Numbered from the stretch's first letter, positions 9,077-18,777 are shown. The stretch is 64,000 nt of DNA from Candidatus Moanabacter tarae (GCA_003226295.1 CP029803.1:1048211-1112210); one strand, 5' to 3'. The notes: generated by a model from the letters alone, not told the origin. Program-made: numbers and translations.

Positions 9077-9508
9077 ATGAAAAAAATCGGCTGCCTTAAC
9101 GGTCCAAACCTGAACCGGCTCGGAATCCGTGAGCCCGGGACCTACGGAACCTTCACTCTCTCGAACTTGGAAGAGCGGCTACGTTCGGAGGCAGCAAGTC
9201 TCGGAATCGCAGTCGAATGCTTCCAGTCGAATCACGAAGGCTATCTAATCGACCAGATCGCCCAATGGGACGATGAAAAGTTCGGAGGTGTGATACTGAA
9301 CCCGGGTGGCTATACCCATACCAGCATCGCATTGCGCGATGCCATTTCCGGTTCCCGCCTCACCGTAGTGGAAGTGCATATTTCAAATACGCACAGCCGT
9401 GAATCATTTCGGCACAAATCTGTCACTGCCCCGGTTAGTAAAGGAGTTATCGCAGGGTTCGGGTTTGATGGCTACCTTCTCGCATTACGTTATCTTGCAC
9501 AAGATTGA
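9077..9508 (+). CDS. aroQ: Type II 3-dehydroquinate dehydratase
   Basis: AroQ converts 3-dehydroquinate to 3-dehydroshikimate in the shikimate pathway. The 143 residues match the type II dodecameric enzyme: NGPNLNRLGIREP near the N-terminus with the flexible-lid Arg and the catalytic Tyr in TYG, SNHEG, NPGGYTHTSIALRDA (substrate loop) and EVHISNTHSRESFRH with the catalytic His. The end matches the family's GFGFDGY pattern. It ends 43 bases from the convergent pgsA gene. Expected cytoplasmic and essential for aromatic amino acid synthesis. Confidence 0.95.
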   Translation: MKKIGCLNGPNLNRLGIREPGTYGTFTLSNLEERLRSEAASLGIAVECFQSNHEGYLIDQIAQWDDEKFGGVILNPGGYTHTSIALRDAISGSRLTVVEVHISNTHSRESFRHKSVTAPVSKGVIAGFGFDGYLLALRYLAQD

Positions 9509-9551
9509 TTACCTAATATTTAAGCGGACATTCAACCAACCGCAAAGGATT

Positions 9552-10166
9552 TTAATCTGGGAGCTCGAATACAACGGTCCAGTATTTTTTCAGATACACC
9601 AGTCCAGAATATATCGTAAACAAGGAAACGAGCACGAAAAAAGCGATTCCCAATTCCTGCAACAGATCCGCAAACCATCCTACGGAAAATCCTGTTAGGT
9701 AGCTAAAATCTTCTCTAATTGAAGGAACAGCAAGAATTACACTAATGCAGATAATCTGCATAATCGTTTTCTGCTTTCCCCGCTTTTCCGCAGCAAGCAC
9801 GACACCATTTCCAGCTGCCACCAACCGAAGTCCCGTAACTAAAAATTCGCGACAGAGAATAAGAAGAACGAACCCAATGGACCATTTTGGCAACATTTGG
9901 ACAGCAAGGAGGGTGACGAACATTCCTACGATAATAATCTTGTCCGCCAATGCATCCATCAACTTCCCAAAATTAGAGATCATATTAAACTTTCTTGCAA
10001 TGTAGCCATCTATCCAGTCCGTCACCCCGGCAAACACAAATAGGAAAAAAGCAATGGAGGGAGCACCTATCCACTCAGCATAGAGCAATGCAGAAATAAC
10101 AAAAAGCAGAGGAATCCGAGATAAAGTAATTAGATTAGGGAGATTCACAAGAAGTCCAGGTGTCAT
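9552..10166 (-). CDS. pgsA: CDP-diacylglycerol--glycerol-3-phosphate 3-phosphatidyltransferase
   Basis: 204-residue integral membrane enzyme that makes phosphatidylglycerophosphate, the first committed step to phosphatidylglycerol and cardiolipin. The CDP-alcohol phosphotransferase signature is complete: DGYIAR, then after eight residues G, then D three residues later and the final D (DWIDGYIARK...GKLMDALADK). LPNLITLSRIPL is the usual N-terminal amphipathic stretch and CREFLVTGLRLVAA a conserved PgsA helix. About five to six hydrophobic segments are visible. ATG at 10166. Confidence 0.93.
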   Translation of the reverse strand: MTPGLLVNLPNLITLSRIPLLFVISALLYAEWIGAPSIAFFLFVFAGVTDWIDGYIARKFNMISNFGKLMDALADKIIIVGMFVTLLAVQMLPKWSIGFVLLILCREFLVTGLRLVAAGNGVVLAAEKRGKQKTIMQIICISVILAVPSIREDFSYLTGFSVGWFADLLQELGIAFFVLVSLFTIYSGLVYLKKYWTVVFELPD

Positions 10167-10434
10167 TCAGTAATTAATACGGATACAATATTAATCGATC
10201 TGAGGAAACATTTCGAACAATTCCTTTCTGGAAATCTAGCTGTGGTAATTTGGTTCAACTATCAACTCTCTAGCTGACTCTCAAAGCTTGCCCTCTAGTG
10301 TAATATCAATCGGCAAACGAATTCTTTCTCTAAAATTCGAATTGCGCTTATGCTAAACAATAAGATTATCTATGTTAATAAAAGAAAAGCCAGACCAAAC
10401 CAGCACATCGTCTTTTCAAATTTAAAAAAAGGGC

Positions 10435-10914
10435 ATGAAACTCGCCATTTATCCAGGCACATTTGATCCCATAACGAACGGTCATCTTGATATTCTCAAC
10501 CGGGCTGCCCGTATATTTGATCGGATCATCATTGCGGTTGCGCTTAATGAGGACAAAGAGCCCCTGTTCAGCCTTGAAGAGCGTCTAACTTTAATAGAGG
10601 AAAATATTACTGGTAGCGATGAAATCATAGTTTCAAGTTTTGATGGTCTTCTAGTGGACTACGCACACGAAACAGGAGCAAGTTCGATAATTCGAGGATT
10701 AAGAGCAGTTTCAGACTTCGAATATGAGTTCCAAATGGCCCTTATGAATCGCCACCTGTCAGATGAAGTTGAGACTATTTTTTTGATGCCAACACAAGAC
10801 TCGTTCTTTACTAGCTCTCAACTTATTAAGCAGGTGGCTCGCTATTCTGGAAATATTGGTAGACTGGTTCCCACCAATGTAGCGAAAGTTCTGAAGAGGA
10901 AATTCTCCGGGTGA
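10435..10914 (+). CDS. coaD: Phosphopantetheine adenylyltransferase
   Basis: CoaD transfers AMP to 4'-phosphopantetheine, the penultimate step of coenzyme A synthesis. The 159 residues have the nucleotidyltransferase start YPGTFDPITNGH with the T/HxGH-type ATP motif, SSFDGLLVDYA, RGLRAVSDFEYEFQMA and FTSSQLIKQVA. It is the length of a standard bacterial CoaD. Its TGA overlaps the GTG start of the following MFS gene (GTGA), indicating coupling. CoA supply is relevant to the phosphopantetheinyl transferase and acyl carrier fusion elsewhere in the window, though they are not linked in an operon. Confidence 0.95.
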   Translation: MKLAIYPGTFDPITNGHLDILNRAARIFDRIIIAVALNEDKEPLFSLEERLTLIEENITGSDEIIVSSFDGLLVDYAHETGASSIIRGLRAVSDFEYEFQMALMNRHLSDEVETIFLMPTQDSFFTSSQLIKQVARYSGNIGRLVPTNVAKVLKRKFSG

Positions 10915-12257
10915 TTCCCATAGGTCCTGCGCAGGAAAGTAACGGCAACACTCAATCTCGGTCCAGGTTGGGAGTCATTCTCTTAACTATCTTCATCGAT
11001 CTAGTTGGGTTTTCTATAATCTTTCCCCTTTTCCCATCGATACTGGAGTACTACCTACCTCGCGGAGGAGACAGCGGCATACTCGCTGCGTTTATTTCCC
11101 TCATGAGTACTCTCCCCGTTGTAGAGGAATCCCAGCGACCCTTTCTCACCCATGTATTATTCGGAGGGATTTTGGGATCTCTCTACTCAATCCTACAGTT
11201 TATCTCAGCTCCCATATGGGGTAGAATGTCCGACCGAATAGGCCGAAGAAATATCATGCTTTGGACAGTTGCTGGAACAACATTTGGATATTTAATATGG
11301 TTCCTAAGTGGAAGTTTCTTACTCCTTATTATTTCCAGAGTTATCAATGGAATTTCAGGCGGAAACCTCTCTGTCGCTACAGCCGCCGTTGCTGACGTCA
11401 CTGGTAAGAAATCACGCTCCAGCGGAATGGCTCTTATCGGGGTTGCCTTCGGTCTTGGATTCATTGTAGGCCCAGTTATTGGAGGATTCTCAGCCCTTTA
11501 TGATATATCTGCCCACCACCCGGGGCTAGTAGGATTTGGGGTGAATCCTTTTTCCATGCCAGCTCTCATCGCTTGTCTTTTATCAGCTATCAACTGGATT
11601 TGGATATTTCTTCGTTTCGTAGAGACATTGCCTCCGGAACCTCAAAAAGTTTCACAAAGGGAAACTTCCAGAAATAGAATTACCGAGATGTTTAGCATCC
11701 AAGACCGCGATGTGCGACTCACTACACAGCTCTATTTTATTTTTATCACAGCCTTTAGTGGTATGGAATTCACCCTACCTTTTCTAGCTGCCGAACGGCT
11801 TAATTACAGTACTGCTGAGAATGCACGGATTTTCCTCTTTATTGGAGTTATTTTAATCATTATACAGGGTGGCGTTGTTCGATCATTAGCTCCTCGAATG
11901 GGTGAAAAATGCTTGGCCATTCTCGGGATTATTAGCGGGATCTTAGCATTCTTTCTAATCTCCTCCGCTATCAGCACGACTACCTTCTACATTGGGCTTG
12001 CTCTTCTTGCTATTGGGATTGGCTTGGCTAGCCCTACTCTAGCCTCCCTAGTCTCTCTCTACTCCGCGGACCGAGAACAGGGCCATTATCTCGGTCTCTT
12101 TCGTTCCGCTGGATCACTAGCAAGAGCTATCGGGCCAATCGCTGCAGGTTTTATTTACTGGTACGTCGGTTCTCGTTTTTGCTATTTAACTGCAGCAGTC
12201 ATTCTCTTTATCCCTCTCGCTCTCGCTTTCCGTCTACGACAACCGGCAAAGAATTAA
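10911..12257 (+). CDS. MFS transporter, drug:H+ antiporter-like (TetA type)
   Basis: 448 residues with about twelve hydrophobic segments. The N-terminal helix ILLTIFIDLVGFSIIFPL resembles TetA-type DHA1 carriers. The loop between helices 2 and 3 carries GRMSDRIGRR, the MFS motif A, and GVAFGLGFIVGPVIGG resembles motif C of antiporters. An insertion of about 40 residues after helix 1 (PRGGDSGILAAF..VVEESQ) is longer than in classical TetA. Start is GTG at 10911 overlapping the coaD stop. Substrate cannot be inferred; drug or metabolite efflux is the family default. Confidence 0.8.
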   Translation: MIPIGPAQESNGNTQSRSRLGVILLTIFIDLVGFSIIFPLFPSILEYYLPRGGDSGILAAFISLMSTLPVVEESQRPFLTHVLFGGILGSLYSILQFISAPIWGRMSDRIGRRNIMLWTVAGTTFGYLIWFLSGSFLLLIISRVINGISGGNLSVATAAVADVTGKKSRSSGMALIGVAFGLGFIVGPVIGGFSALYDISAHHPGLVGFGVNPFSMPALIACLLSAINWIWIFLRFVETLPPEPQKVSQRETSRNRITEMFSIQDRDVRLTTQLYFIFITAFSGMEFTLPFLAAERLNYSTAENARIFLFIGVILIIIQGGVVRSLAPRMGEKCLAILGIISGILAFFLISSAISTTTFYIGLALLAIGIGLASPTLASLVSLYSADREQGHYLGLFRSAGSLARAIGPIAAGFIYWYVGSRFCYLTAAVILFIPLALAFRLRQPAKN

Positions 12258-12353
12258 GATAAATCCACTCTTAGTTGTAGGAACCTGTATTGACTCAATA
12301 CCAGAACGAGAACCTAAGTTTTCATATCAGTCTAGTCGATGATTACGAAACTC

Positions 12354-13364
12354 TTAGGATTGGTGTTTTTCAGGTTTTAATGAACGTCCCATTAGAGACT
12401 GGAGAACCTCTCCAACATCCTTGTCCTGATAGAGTACGGCAAATACTTCATCCAGAATCGGTGATTCCAAATTTTTATCCCTGCATATACTGTAAAAGCA
12501 ATGAGTCGAGTGGTATCCCTCTACCGTCATCCTTTTTTTTGAAAGTAAAGATTCTAGGCACTGCCCCTCTGCAATCATTCTACCGAAAGTACGATTCCTA
12601 CTCCATCCGCCATTACAAGTTGCAGCAAGGTCTCCGAAACCGCTCAGACCATAAAAGGTACTTAATTGCCCCCCTAATGCCACCCCCAATCTTACCATTT
12701 CAGCTAAGGACCTTGTAAGCAAAGCTGATTTTGCGTTATCACCGAAACCTAATCCGTCACAAACCCCAGCAGCAATGGCGTAGACATTTTTAAGGCAAGC
12801 ACCGAGTTCCACACCTCGAAGGTCTTCATTAGTATAAACACGAAGACTTCGATCGCTCATCGCCTCCTGAATTGATAGCGAGTAAGAATCATGCTTACTC
12901 ACTGCAAAAACAACTGCTGATGGCTGGCCAATTGCAACTTCTTTAGCATATGTTGGTCCCGAAAGCACACCCACTCGGATCCCCGGCAATACATCACTAA
13001 TTACTTCCGCAGATAGCAGATGGGTTTCCAATTCAATCCCCTTGCAAAGAGATAGTACGAGTTCAACATTGCGAATCGCATTTCCCACCTCTTTTAGATT
13101 CCAACAGGAATTCCGTAAACCCTTTGACGGACAAGCCAGGAGAACTATCTCTGACCCTTCGATGCCTTCCTCTAGATCACTTGTAATACAGATTTTCTCA
13201 GGGATTCGACAGCCCTTTAGGTACCGTCTATTTTCGCGCTCCCTAGTCAGCTTCCGGGCCTGTTCCACCCGACGAGGAACCAATACTACCTGATGGCCTC
13301 GTCTTGCGATATGAATCGCGATCCCCGTACCCCAAGCTCCAGCACCCAATACACAAAATCTCAT
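12354..13364 (-). CDS. gpsA: Glycerol-3-phosphate dehydrogenase [NAD(P)+]
   Basis: GpsA reduces dihydroxyacetone phosphate to sn-glycerol-3-phosphate, the backbone for phospholipids. The 336 residues include the Rossmann motif GAGAWGTGIA (7-16), LSLCKGIE, LSGPTYAKEV, the catalytic lysine region GACLKNVYAIAAGVCDGLG and FYGLSGFGDLAATCNGGWSRNR. Convergent with the MFS gene. It complements pgsA and the PlsC-domain fusion in the same window in phospholipid synthesis, though it is not part of an operon with them. Confidence 0.94.
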   Translation of the reverse strand: MRFCVLGAGAWGTGIAIHIARRGHQVVLVPRRVEQARKLTRERENRRYLKGCRIPEKICITSDLEEGIEGSEIVLLACPSKGLRNSCWNLKEVGNAIRNVELVLSLCKGIELETHLLSAEVISDVLPGIRVGVLSGPTYAKEVAIGQPSAVVFAVSKHDSYSLSIQEAMSDRSLRVYTNEDLRGVELGACLKNVYAIAAGVCDGLGFGDNAKSALLTRSLAEMVRLGVALGGQLSTFYGLSGFGDLAATCNGGWSRNRTFGRMIAEGQCLESLLSKKRMTVEGYHSTHCFYSICRDKNLESPILDEVFAVLYQDKDVGEVLQSLMGRSLKPEKHQS

Positions 13365-13567
13365 GGCATAAAGGCTTTCGAATTTTGTTGAGAGATTTCA
13401 TTCGATAAAATCGTTCCTATGTAGCAGACTCCGATTAATAAAAGTGTTTTTCTCACGGTTTCCGAGCTTGTTTATTGAATCTTTAATAACACCCGTTCAC
13501 AATAGGGTTGTTTTCCCTAACTGCGCACTACCAATCGTAAAAATCATTTTGAGACACTTGAAGAGCA

Positions 13568-13828
13568 ATGTTTAAGAGATTCTTGCCGTGGCACCATCAG
13601 AACCATAAAAACTCTTACTATTCAATTGATCAAAGGAATTACAAACCACTCTTTAGCGCAGGTTTTTTTGGTTTTCTTGATCGATCTCATTTCTGGCAGA
13701 ACCCATTTAAACGTCTTCAGAATTGGAAATATTGGCGCTCTTTGATTTTTCGCTTTCTTACAGTCTCAATCATCATTTTTCTGGCCTGGGCTGCCTATGA
13801 ATCCTTCCGAGCCCTCCGTCACCTATAG
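13568..13828 (+). CDS. Small single-pass membrane protein of unknown function upstream of modA
   Basis: 86 residues. The N-terminal half is rich in His, Asn, Phe and Trp and carries no recognised domain; the C-terminal part holds one strongly hydrophobic segment (about residues 59-78) ahead of a short Arg-containing tail. It starts with ATG and ends 25 bases before the modA start, on the same strand, so cotranscription with modABC is likely. It could be a small accessory of the molybdate importer or an unrelated protein. Not recognised; coding status rests on position, ATG and the credible membrane segment. Confidence 0.5.
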   Translation: MFKRFLPWHHQNHKNSYYSIDQRNYKPLFSAGFFGFLDRSHFWQNPFKRLQNWKYWRSLIFRFLTVSIIIFLAWAAYESFRALRHL

Positions 13829-13853
13829 GATCTTCCAACATGACAAAGACCGG

Positions 13854-14675
13854 ATGGGTGACGATGTAAAAGTAACATTTCCTCAATGGCTCTTAGCGAC
13901 AACTGCTTTACTCAGCTTACTGGTTCAAGGCTGTACGTCGTCAGATCAAGAATCGAGTTTGGAACGAGTTGACATCTCAATCTTTGCTGCTGCCAGTCTG
14001 AGAGACGTTCTTCTAGAGCTTGGATCCCAATTTCAAAAGGAGCACCCTAATCTTAATTTAGTCTTTAATTTTGCCGGTTCTAACACACTCGCTCTCCAGA
14101 TTCTTGCCGCACCCAAAGCTGACTTATTTATTAGTGCCGACGAAAAGTGGATGGATCGGGTTACAGAAAAAGGGAAAATCCTTCCCAAATCGAGGGTCTC
14201 CCTAATTTCTAACAGACTCCTCGTGATATCGAACTCACAGAGTAACTGGCAAATTGCCAATGCAACGGACCTCTGCGATCTTGAATTCCAGTATTTATCG
14301 ATCGCTGATCCCGAAGCTGTTCCGGCTGGCCGCTATGCTAAATCTTGGCTAAAAGAAATCGGTTGCACCGAAAACAGTCTCTGGGAAGTCACCCGGGAAA
14401 AGGTAGCTGAAACAATGGATGTGCGGGCTGCCCTAAATCTCGTTAAATCGGATCGATCCATTATCGGAATTGTTTACCGATCTGATGCACATGTTTCAAA
14501 AGGGATAAGGGTTCTCCATGAAGTTCGTCCGACAAACGGTCCATACATTAGTTACTCAATGGCTATTCTAGCCAGCAGTCGAGAGAAGGAAGCAACGCGT
14601 ACTCTATATCAATTTCTACTCGAACAAAATACAATTAGAGTATTCAGGCGTTACGGATTCATCAGCAAATCCTGA
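13854..14675 (+). CDS. modA: Molybdate ABC transporter substrate-binding lipoprotein
   Basis: ModA captures molybdate or tungstate outside the cytoplasmic membrane. From ATG 13854 (273 residues) there is a lipoprotein signal peptide: a hydrophobic stretch then LLVQGC, with the lipidated Cys at residue 27. The mature protein starts with ISIFAAASLRDVL, the conserved ModA strand whose Ser binds the oxyanion, followed by FNFAGSNTLALQI, ADLFISADEKWM, IADPEAVPAGRYA and GIVYRSDA. A start at 13797 would overlap the upstream small gene and spoil the signal peptide, so it was rejected. First of three modABC genes. Confidence 0.92.
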   Translation: MGDDVKVTFPQWLLATTALLSLLVQGCTSSDQESSLERVDISIFAAASLRDVLLELGSQFQKEHPNLNLVFNFAGSNTLALQILAAPKADLFISADEKWMDRVTEKGKILPKSRVSLISNRLLVISNSQSNWQIANATDLCDLEFQYLSIADPEAVPAGRYAKSWLKEIGCTENSLWEVTREKVAETMDVRAALNLVKSDRSIIGIVYRSDAHVSKGIRVLHEVRPTNGPYISYSMAILASSREKEATRTLYQFLLEQNTIRVFRRYGFISKS

Positions 14676-14705
14676 AAACAAATTAAAGATTAACCGGTCA
14701 CGAAC

Positions 14706-15371
14706 ATGATCTTTTCGATTTTAGCTCTCACCATCAAGTGTGCTACATTGACAATTCTTGTCATAATGATTCCGGGAACATTGCTAGCATATCTTCTGGC
14801 ACGATATGAATTCTTTGGAAAAAATTTACTATCCGCACTTTCCAATCTTCCTCTTGTTCTCCCGCCTACAGCCATCGGCTACCTTTTACTCCAAGCATTC
14901 GCCTCTGAGGGACTCTTGGGAACAAGAATCATTGGGATCGATCTTGATGTGATCTTGACTTGGAAAGGTGTTGTCATCGCCTGCTCCGTTATGACTTTTC
15001 CGCTTGTTGTTCGAACTGCTCGCGTCTCTTTTGAGTCTGTTAACCCTCGTCTCGAGTTAATGGCCCGGACACTGGGATACAGCCAAGTCCGAGTATTTTT
15101 TTCCTACACTTTACCATTAGCATCTCGAGGACTAGCTGCCGCTCTAATTCTCGGCTTCACCCGTGCATTGGGCGAATTCGGAGCTACCGTAACACTCGCC
15201 GGGAACATCCCTGGAAAGACACAAACTATAGCCTCAGCAATTTTTTCGGCCCAACAGGCAGGAAGCGAGAGTGAGGCTAATACACTTATCTTCGTTGCCC
15301 TGGGTTTTGGATTTTTTGCCATCTTCATTTCCGAGCATCTTTCACGAAATCGTACATCTTTTGTGAGATGA
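14706..15371 (+). CDS. modB: Molybdate ABC transporter permease
   Basis: ModB forms the membrane channel of the importer. The 221 residues have about five hydrophobic segments, [15 protein letters not shown] near residue 48 and the ATPase-coupling EAA loop, seen as [19 protein letters not shown] followed by [18 protein letters not shown], a highly characteristic ModB sequence. It starts 30 bases after modA and its TGA overlaps the modC ATG (ATGA). Together the three encode a complete molybdate importer. Confidence 0.94.
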   Translation: MIFSILALTIKCATLTILVIMIPGTLLAYLLARYEFFGKNLLSALSNLPLVLPPTAIGYLLLQAFASEGLLGTRIIGIDLDVILTWKGVVIACSVMTFPLVVRTARVSFESVNPRLELMARTLGYSQVRVFFSYTLPLASRGLAAALILGFTRALGEFGATVTLAGNIPGKTQTIASAIFSAQQAGSESEANTLIFVALGFGFFAIFISEHLSRNRTSFVR

Positions 15372-16474
15372 AGCATTTAAATTTGCTCAAGGTTGACCTT
15401 TCATTACCTCTAGATCTCTTTACACTGAGAGCATCTTTCACTACTTCGAAAAAAGTCACAGGCATTTTTGGAATTTCCGGATCCGGGAAATCAACCTTAC
15501 TTGAGGCTGTTGCAGGTTTACGAAGGAAGGCTAGTGGAAGAATTCAATTCGGAGAAGAAATCTGGCAAAATTCTTTAACAGGCCTTTTCGTAAAACCAGA
15601 AAATCGGGGAATAGGATATGTCCCCCAGGACAGTCTCCTTTTCCCACATATGGATGTGGAGACTAATCTTTTGGCGGGCGCTTCCAGAGCACGGCACAAT
15701 GGTAGTCACTGGGGGACAACCCATGATACAATCCTTAAGGTTCTTCATCTCTCTCCTCTCCTAAAGAGAAGAGTTAACTCTCTTTCAGGTGGTGAAATCC
15801 AGCGAGTCGCTCTGGGACGCGCCCTTTGTTCAGGACCGCAGATGCTTCTCCTCGATGAACCTCTGGCTTCCCTTGATCTTGCGCTTCGTTATAAAATTCT
15901 GCCCTTTCTCCAGACAATTTGTGAAAAATTTCAACTACCGGTTCTAATCGTTTCACATGACCCGATCGAAGTGCAAGCGCTCTGTGATGACCTCATTGTA
16001 CTCCGTGAAGGTAAAGTGATCGGAAGGGGTGAACCAAAGAGTGTTCTAACAAAGCCTGAGATTTTTCCTATGGCTAAGAATGAAGGCTTTCAGAATATAT
16101 TCAAAGGGCGAATTAATAAACTATACAGGGAAACAGCCACTATTCGGATCGGGGAAATGAACAGTAGCGTTGAATTTATTACCCCTGCAGCAATAGGCCA
16201 TGTTGGAGATCCAATCCTCCTCCGTATTTCTTCCAATGATATCATGATAGCCACCACTAAACCTAAAAATCTATCCGCTCGTAATGTTATTCCCGCCGTT
16301 GTCGAAGGGATTCAGACAATCCGTAATTCAAGGATCATATCGGCTAGAATGGCAGAAAATGTTTCCCCTATCATAGTTGAGCTGACGACCGATTCGATTA
16401 AGAAACTTAAAATCTGTGTCGGATTCCAAATCTTTCTTATAATCAAAACAACTTCGTTCTCACTTTACCAATAA
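15368..16474 (+). CDS. modC: Molybdate ABC transporter ATP-binding protein
   Basis: 368 residues with an ABC ATPase domain and a C-terminal regulatory domain. Walker A is GISGSGKST, the Q-loop lies in [14 protein letters not shown], the signature is [15 protein letters not shown], Walker B is [11 protein letters not shown] and the switch His is in IVSHDP. The last 120 residues fit the TOBE oxyanion-sensing fold, which in ModC can inhibit transport when molybdate is plentiful. ATGA overlap with modB. The only molybdoenzyme subunit in the window is the hydroxylase at 21401-23656. Confidence 0.93.
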   Translation: MKHLNLLKVDLSLPLDLFTLRASFTTSKKVTGIFGISGSGKSTLLEAVAGLRRKASGRIQFGEEIWQNSLTGLFVKPENRGIGYVPQDSLLFPHMDVETNLLAGASRARHNGSHWGTTHDTILKVLHLSPLLKRRVNSLSGGEIQRVALGRALCSGPQMLLLDEPLASLDLALRYKILPFLQTICEKFQLPVLIVSHDPIEVQALCDDLIVLREGKVIGRGEPKSVLTKPEIFPMAKNEGFQNIFKGRINKLYRETATIRIGEMNSSVEFITPAAIGHVGDPILLRISSNDIMIATTKPKNLSARNVIPAVVEGIQTIRNSRIISARMAENVSPIIVELTTDSIKKLKICVGFQIFLIIKTTSFSLYQ

Positions 16475-16645
16475 GAAGGAATCTGTTGGCACTTCGATAG
16501 AGCATCATTGGGCAACACACCCAAATAATTCTTCCCAATACTACATTAACAACCGAATCCCAATTATTTTAGCATTCGAAACTTCAGAGAAATAGTTTAG
16601 TTTAAAATGAAACCAGAAGATCAGGAGTTGGCCCAATGAATTTCT

Positions 16646-16719
16646 CACGGGAGCTGGGATTCGAACCCAGGACCTACGGTTTAGAAGACCGTTGCTCTGT
16701 CCAGCTGAGCTACTCCCGC
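16646..16719 (-). tRNA. tRNA-Arg (anticodon UCU)
   Basis: A complete cloverleaf of 74 bases on the minus strand. The acceptor stem GCGGGAG pairs with CTCCCGT (one G-U), the D arm is GCTC/GAGC, the anticodon arm ACGGT/ACCGT encloses CTTCTAA with anticodon TCT, and the T arm CTGGG/CCCAG encloses TTCGAAT. Discriminator base is G. The 3' CCA is not encoded and must be added. It reads AGA codons, which are common in this window. Confidence 0.95.
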
Positions 16720-16813
16720 CGAAATTTGGATCGCACAATCTAGTCGATGCAAAGGAGATGGGAAGTTTATTTTACCAACACCTGCTAAAGACAAGCAGAG
16801 TTCACTCCAAAAC

Positions 16814-17557
16814 TTAATCTAAAACAACCTCGATCTTCATTTGAGTCTTCTTTGGCAAGACGATTGTTAACACAAAGGAATCCAAAACCCAACTTTGGAA
16901 TCGATACTGTCCAAAGTTCCGAAATTTTCCGAGAAAGGACGATTCAGTCTGCTCCAGTTCACAGATAGCATACCCTTCAAACGGATTCATCATTCCACAG
17001 CGAACAACTTTTGACAACGCCTCTTTAGCTGTCCAAATGACCGTTGAGCGGTAAGTTTGGTTAATTTTCCATTTGGATGCCATTTGAAGTTCATCCTCCA
17101 AAATCTGACTCTTCATAACATTGACTTTTGAGTTCAACGCCATTTCCAGGTCAATACCCATCGGGTGATCCTCGGGATGAGAAAGAGCGCAAGCATATGA
17201 ATTCGTGTGACTGATGCTCACTCCCGCATGCTCTCTAGAAAGATATCTTACTACCGGCTGGGTGAAGACTCCCGTGCCGATCTCAATTTCGGTCAAATCC
17301 AATTCATCTAACTGTTTTGATAATGCCTTTTTCCCTGCGTAACGGCCCAGCAAATATGTGCGTCGACGTTTATCAAATTTTAAGCCTTTAAAATAGTTTA
17401 ACTCGTTAGGATGAAGGATTTTTTCACATTTAGTCTCTAAGTCCAAGAATTGCAACTCATGGGCACAGGCTAAATAACCCTGTCGCACACTATTTTCACG
17501 AAAAAGAGTGATAGCCCAAATTTGGGAATCAAAAAAATCCTTTGAATCGAATTCCAT
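16814..17557 (-). CDS. 4'-phosphopantetheinyl transferase (Sfp/AcpT superfamily)
   Basis: 247 residues. It transfers phosphopantetheine from CoA to a Ser of carrier proteins. Seen in order are RRRTYLLGRYAGKKAL, typical of Sfp-type N-terminal halves, SISHTNSYACALS, the magnesium-binding MGIDLE and WTAKEALSK, which matches the (F/W)xxKE(A/S)xxK motif. It is longer than the 120-residue AcpS, so it is the two-domain Sfp type. The ACP-containing fusion at the right edge of the window is a plausible client, which is inference. Located beside tRNA-Arg, no operon. Confidence 0.88.
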   Translation of the reverse strand: MEFDSKDFFDSQIWAITLFRENSVRQGYLACAHELQFLDLETKCEKILHPNELNYFKGLKFDKRRRTYLLGRYAGKKALSKQLDELDLTEIEIGTGVFTQPVVRYLSREHAGVSISHTNSYACALSHPEDHPMGIDLEMALNSKVNVMKSQILEDELQMASKWKINQTYRSTVIWTAKEALSKVVRCGMMNPFEGYAICELEQTESSFLGKFRNFGQYRFQSWVLDSFVLTIVLPKKTQMKIEVVLD

Positions 17558-17802
17558 ATAACAAATATTCTTATTAATTCCGTTATCTCAATCAATCACA
17601 GGATCAGATAACCACAAAAAAGTCTAAGAATTATCTAACCTGATTTAGAGGCTTTTGTGGAGCCAATTCCCATTCGTTCAACAGGCCTAAGACCAAAGGT
17701 AGACCAAAAACCTTCCTAAACTTAGCTAAATAGGAGCCCTGCAAACGGAGGCTCTTTACTATCTATAGTTGACCAATAAAAATCTATCTGCCTATTGAAA
17801 TA

Positions 17803-18777
17803 ATGTCTGAAATTAGAATGGGACTAGTTGGGTCAGGTGGAATGGCCTGGCGGCGGGCACGTAATTTCCAAGAAATACCCTATTCCAAGGTAACGTCGAT
17901 CGCTGCGAGAAATCCAGAGACCGGTAGGGCACTCGCAAATGAGATGAAATGCCATCTACATTCTGATTGGCGTAGCCTAATCGACGATGAAGAGATCGAT
18001 GCAGTGGTTATATGCACGCACAACGCTCTTCATGGAGAAATCGTGATAAAAGCTCTGGAGAATAACTTACACGTGTTTACAGAGTACCCAATCGCCCGAT
18101 ATCAGAACGAAATAAAAAAAATAAGGCAACTGACGAAGAAATCATCTCCGATTCTGAGAGCAGCGCATTCGGAAACCGTTTCGCTCGAACACCAAGCCCT
18201 AAAAGATCAAATTGAAGGGATGGGAGATCTGGTTGCATCGAATTTCCTTCGGCTTACCCCAAATCGTGGAACACGACCTGAAGTGCTATTTAATCTTAAA
18301 CTTTCAGGTCCTCCTGCACTATTCTTTATCTACCACATCTATCCTATGATTGATCTTTTCGGCCCAGCCATATGGGTCGAATCTCACGCGAACTACAGGA
18401 ACCTCCGAAAAAATGGAAGTTATGACTGCTTCTTCAACACACTGACGGTGGGGTTTGCCGAGGCGGGTATCGCTCAATGGACTTGGGCTGGCGGTATCGA
18501 AATCAAATCGGCACGGCAATTTGAGCATATCGTCCTCTCCAAGGGCACATTGACTTACGAAAGGGAAAATTGGACTTTTTCAAATCGGGAAACCGTAAAA
18601 GATTTGAAAACTCCGATTATGGAAAATGAAACCCTTGAAGCCCAATTTGTAAGAGAAATTCTAGAAGAAAATGATTTATGGCGCGAGGATCTTGAAACCG
18701 CACTCCACGCCACGGAAATTGGAATCGCCGCAGAAGGATCCGCAACTAAGGGATCACGTTTAATTCTACCATTGTAG
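17803..18777 (+). CDS. Gfo/Idh/MocA family oxidoreductase with EYP motif
   Basis: 324 residues. The N-terminal Rossmann fold is clear: LVGSGGMAWRRAR (8-20), followed by the IDAVVICTHNALHGEIV strand-turn. Where most family members have the E-K-P motif with the catalytic lysine, this protein has E94-Y95-P96 in VFTEYPIA. Biliverdin reductases carry the same EYP variant. The rest of the C-terminal domain binds the substrate but carries no telling motif. It may reduce something other than a sugar or cyclitol, or bind cofactor without catalysis. A promoter-like TTGACC and TATTGA pair with 18-base spacing lies directly upstream. Monocistronic. Confidence 0.78.
   Translation: MSEIRMGLVGSGGMAWRRARNFQEIPYSKVTSIAARNPETGRALANEMKCHLHSDWRSLIDDEEIDAVVICTHNALHGEIVIKALENNLHVFTEYPIARYQNEIKKIRQLTKKSSPILRAAHSETVSLEHQALKDQIEGMGDLVASNFLRLTPNRGTRPEVLFNLKLSGPPALFFIYHIYPMIDLFGPAIWVESHANYRNLRKNGSYDCFFNTLTVGFAEAGIAQWTWAGGIEIKSARQFEHIVLSKGTLTYERENWTFSNRETVKDLKTPIMENETLEAQFVREILEENDLWREDLETALHATEIGIAAEGSATKGSRLILPL

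Noticed and set aside
12287-12301. Hairpin GTATTG/CAATAC between the MFS gene and gpsA as a bidirectional terminator
   Set aside because: Short stem with no T-run on either strand; too weak to annotate.
12290-12718. Plus-strand frame of 142 codons
   Set aside because: It overlaps the 3' end of gpsA on the other strand and has no family resemblance; GpsA motifs are unambiguous.
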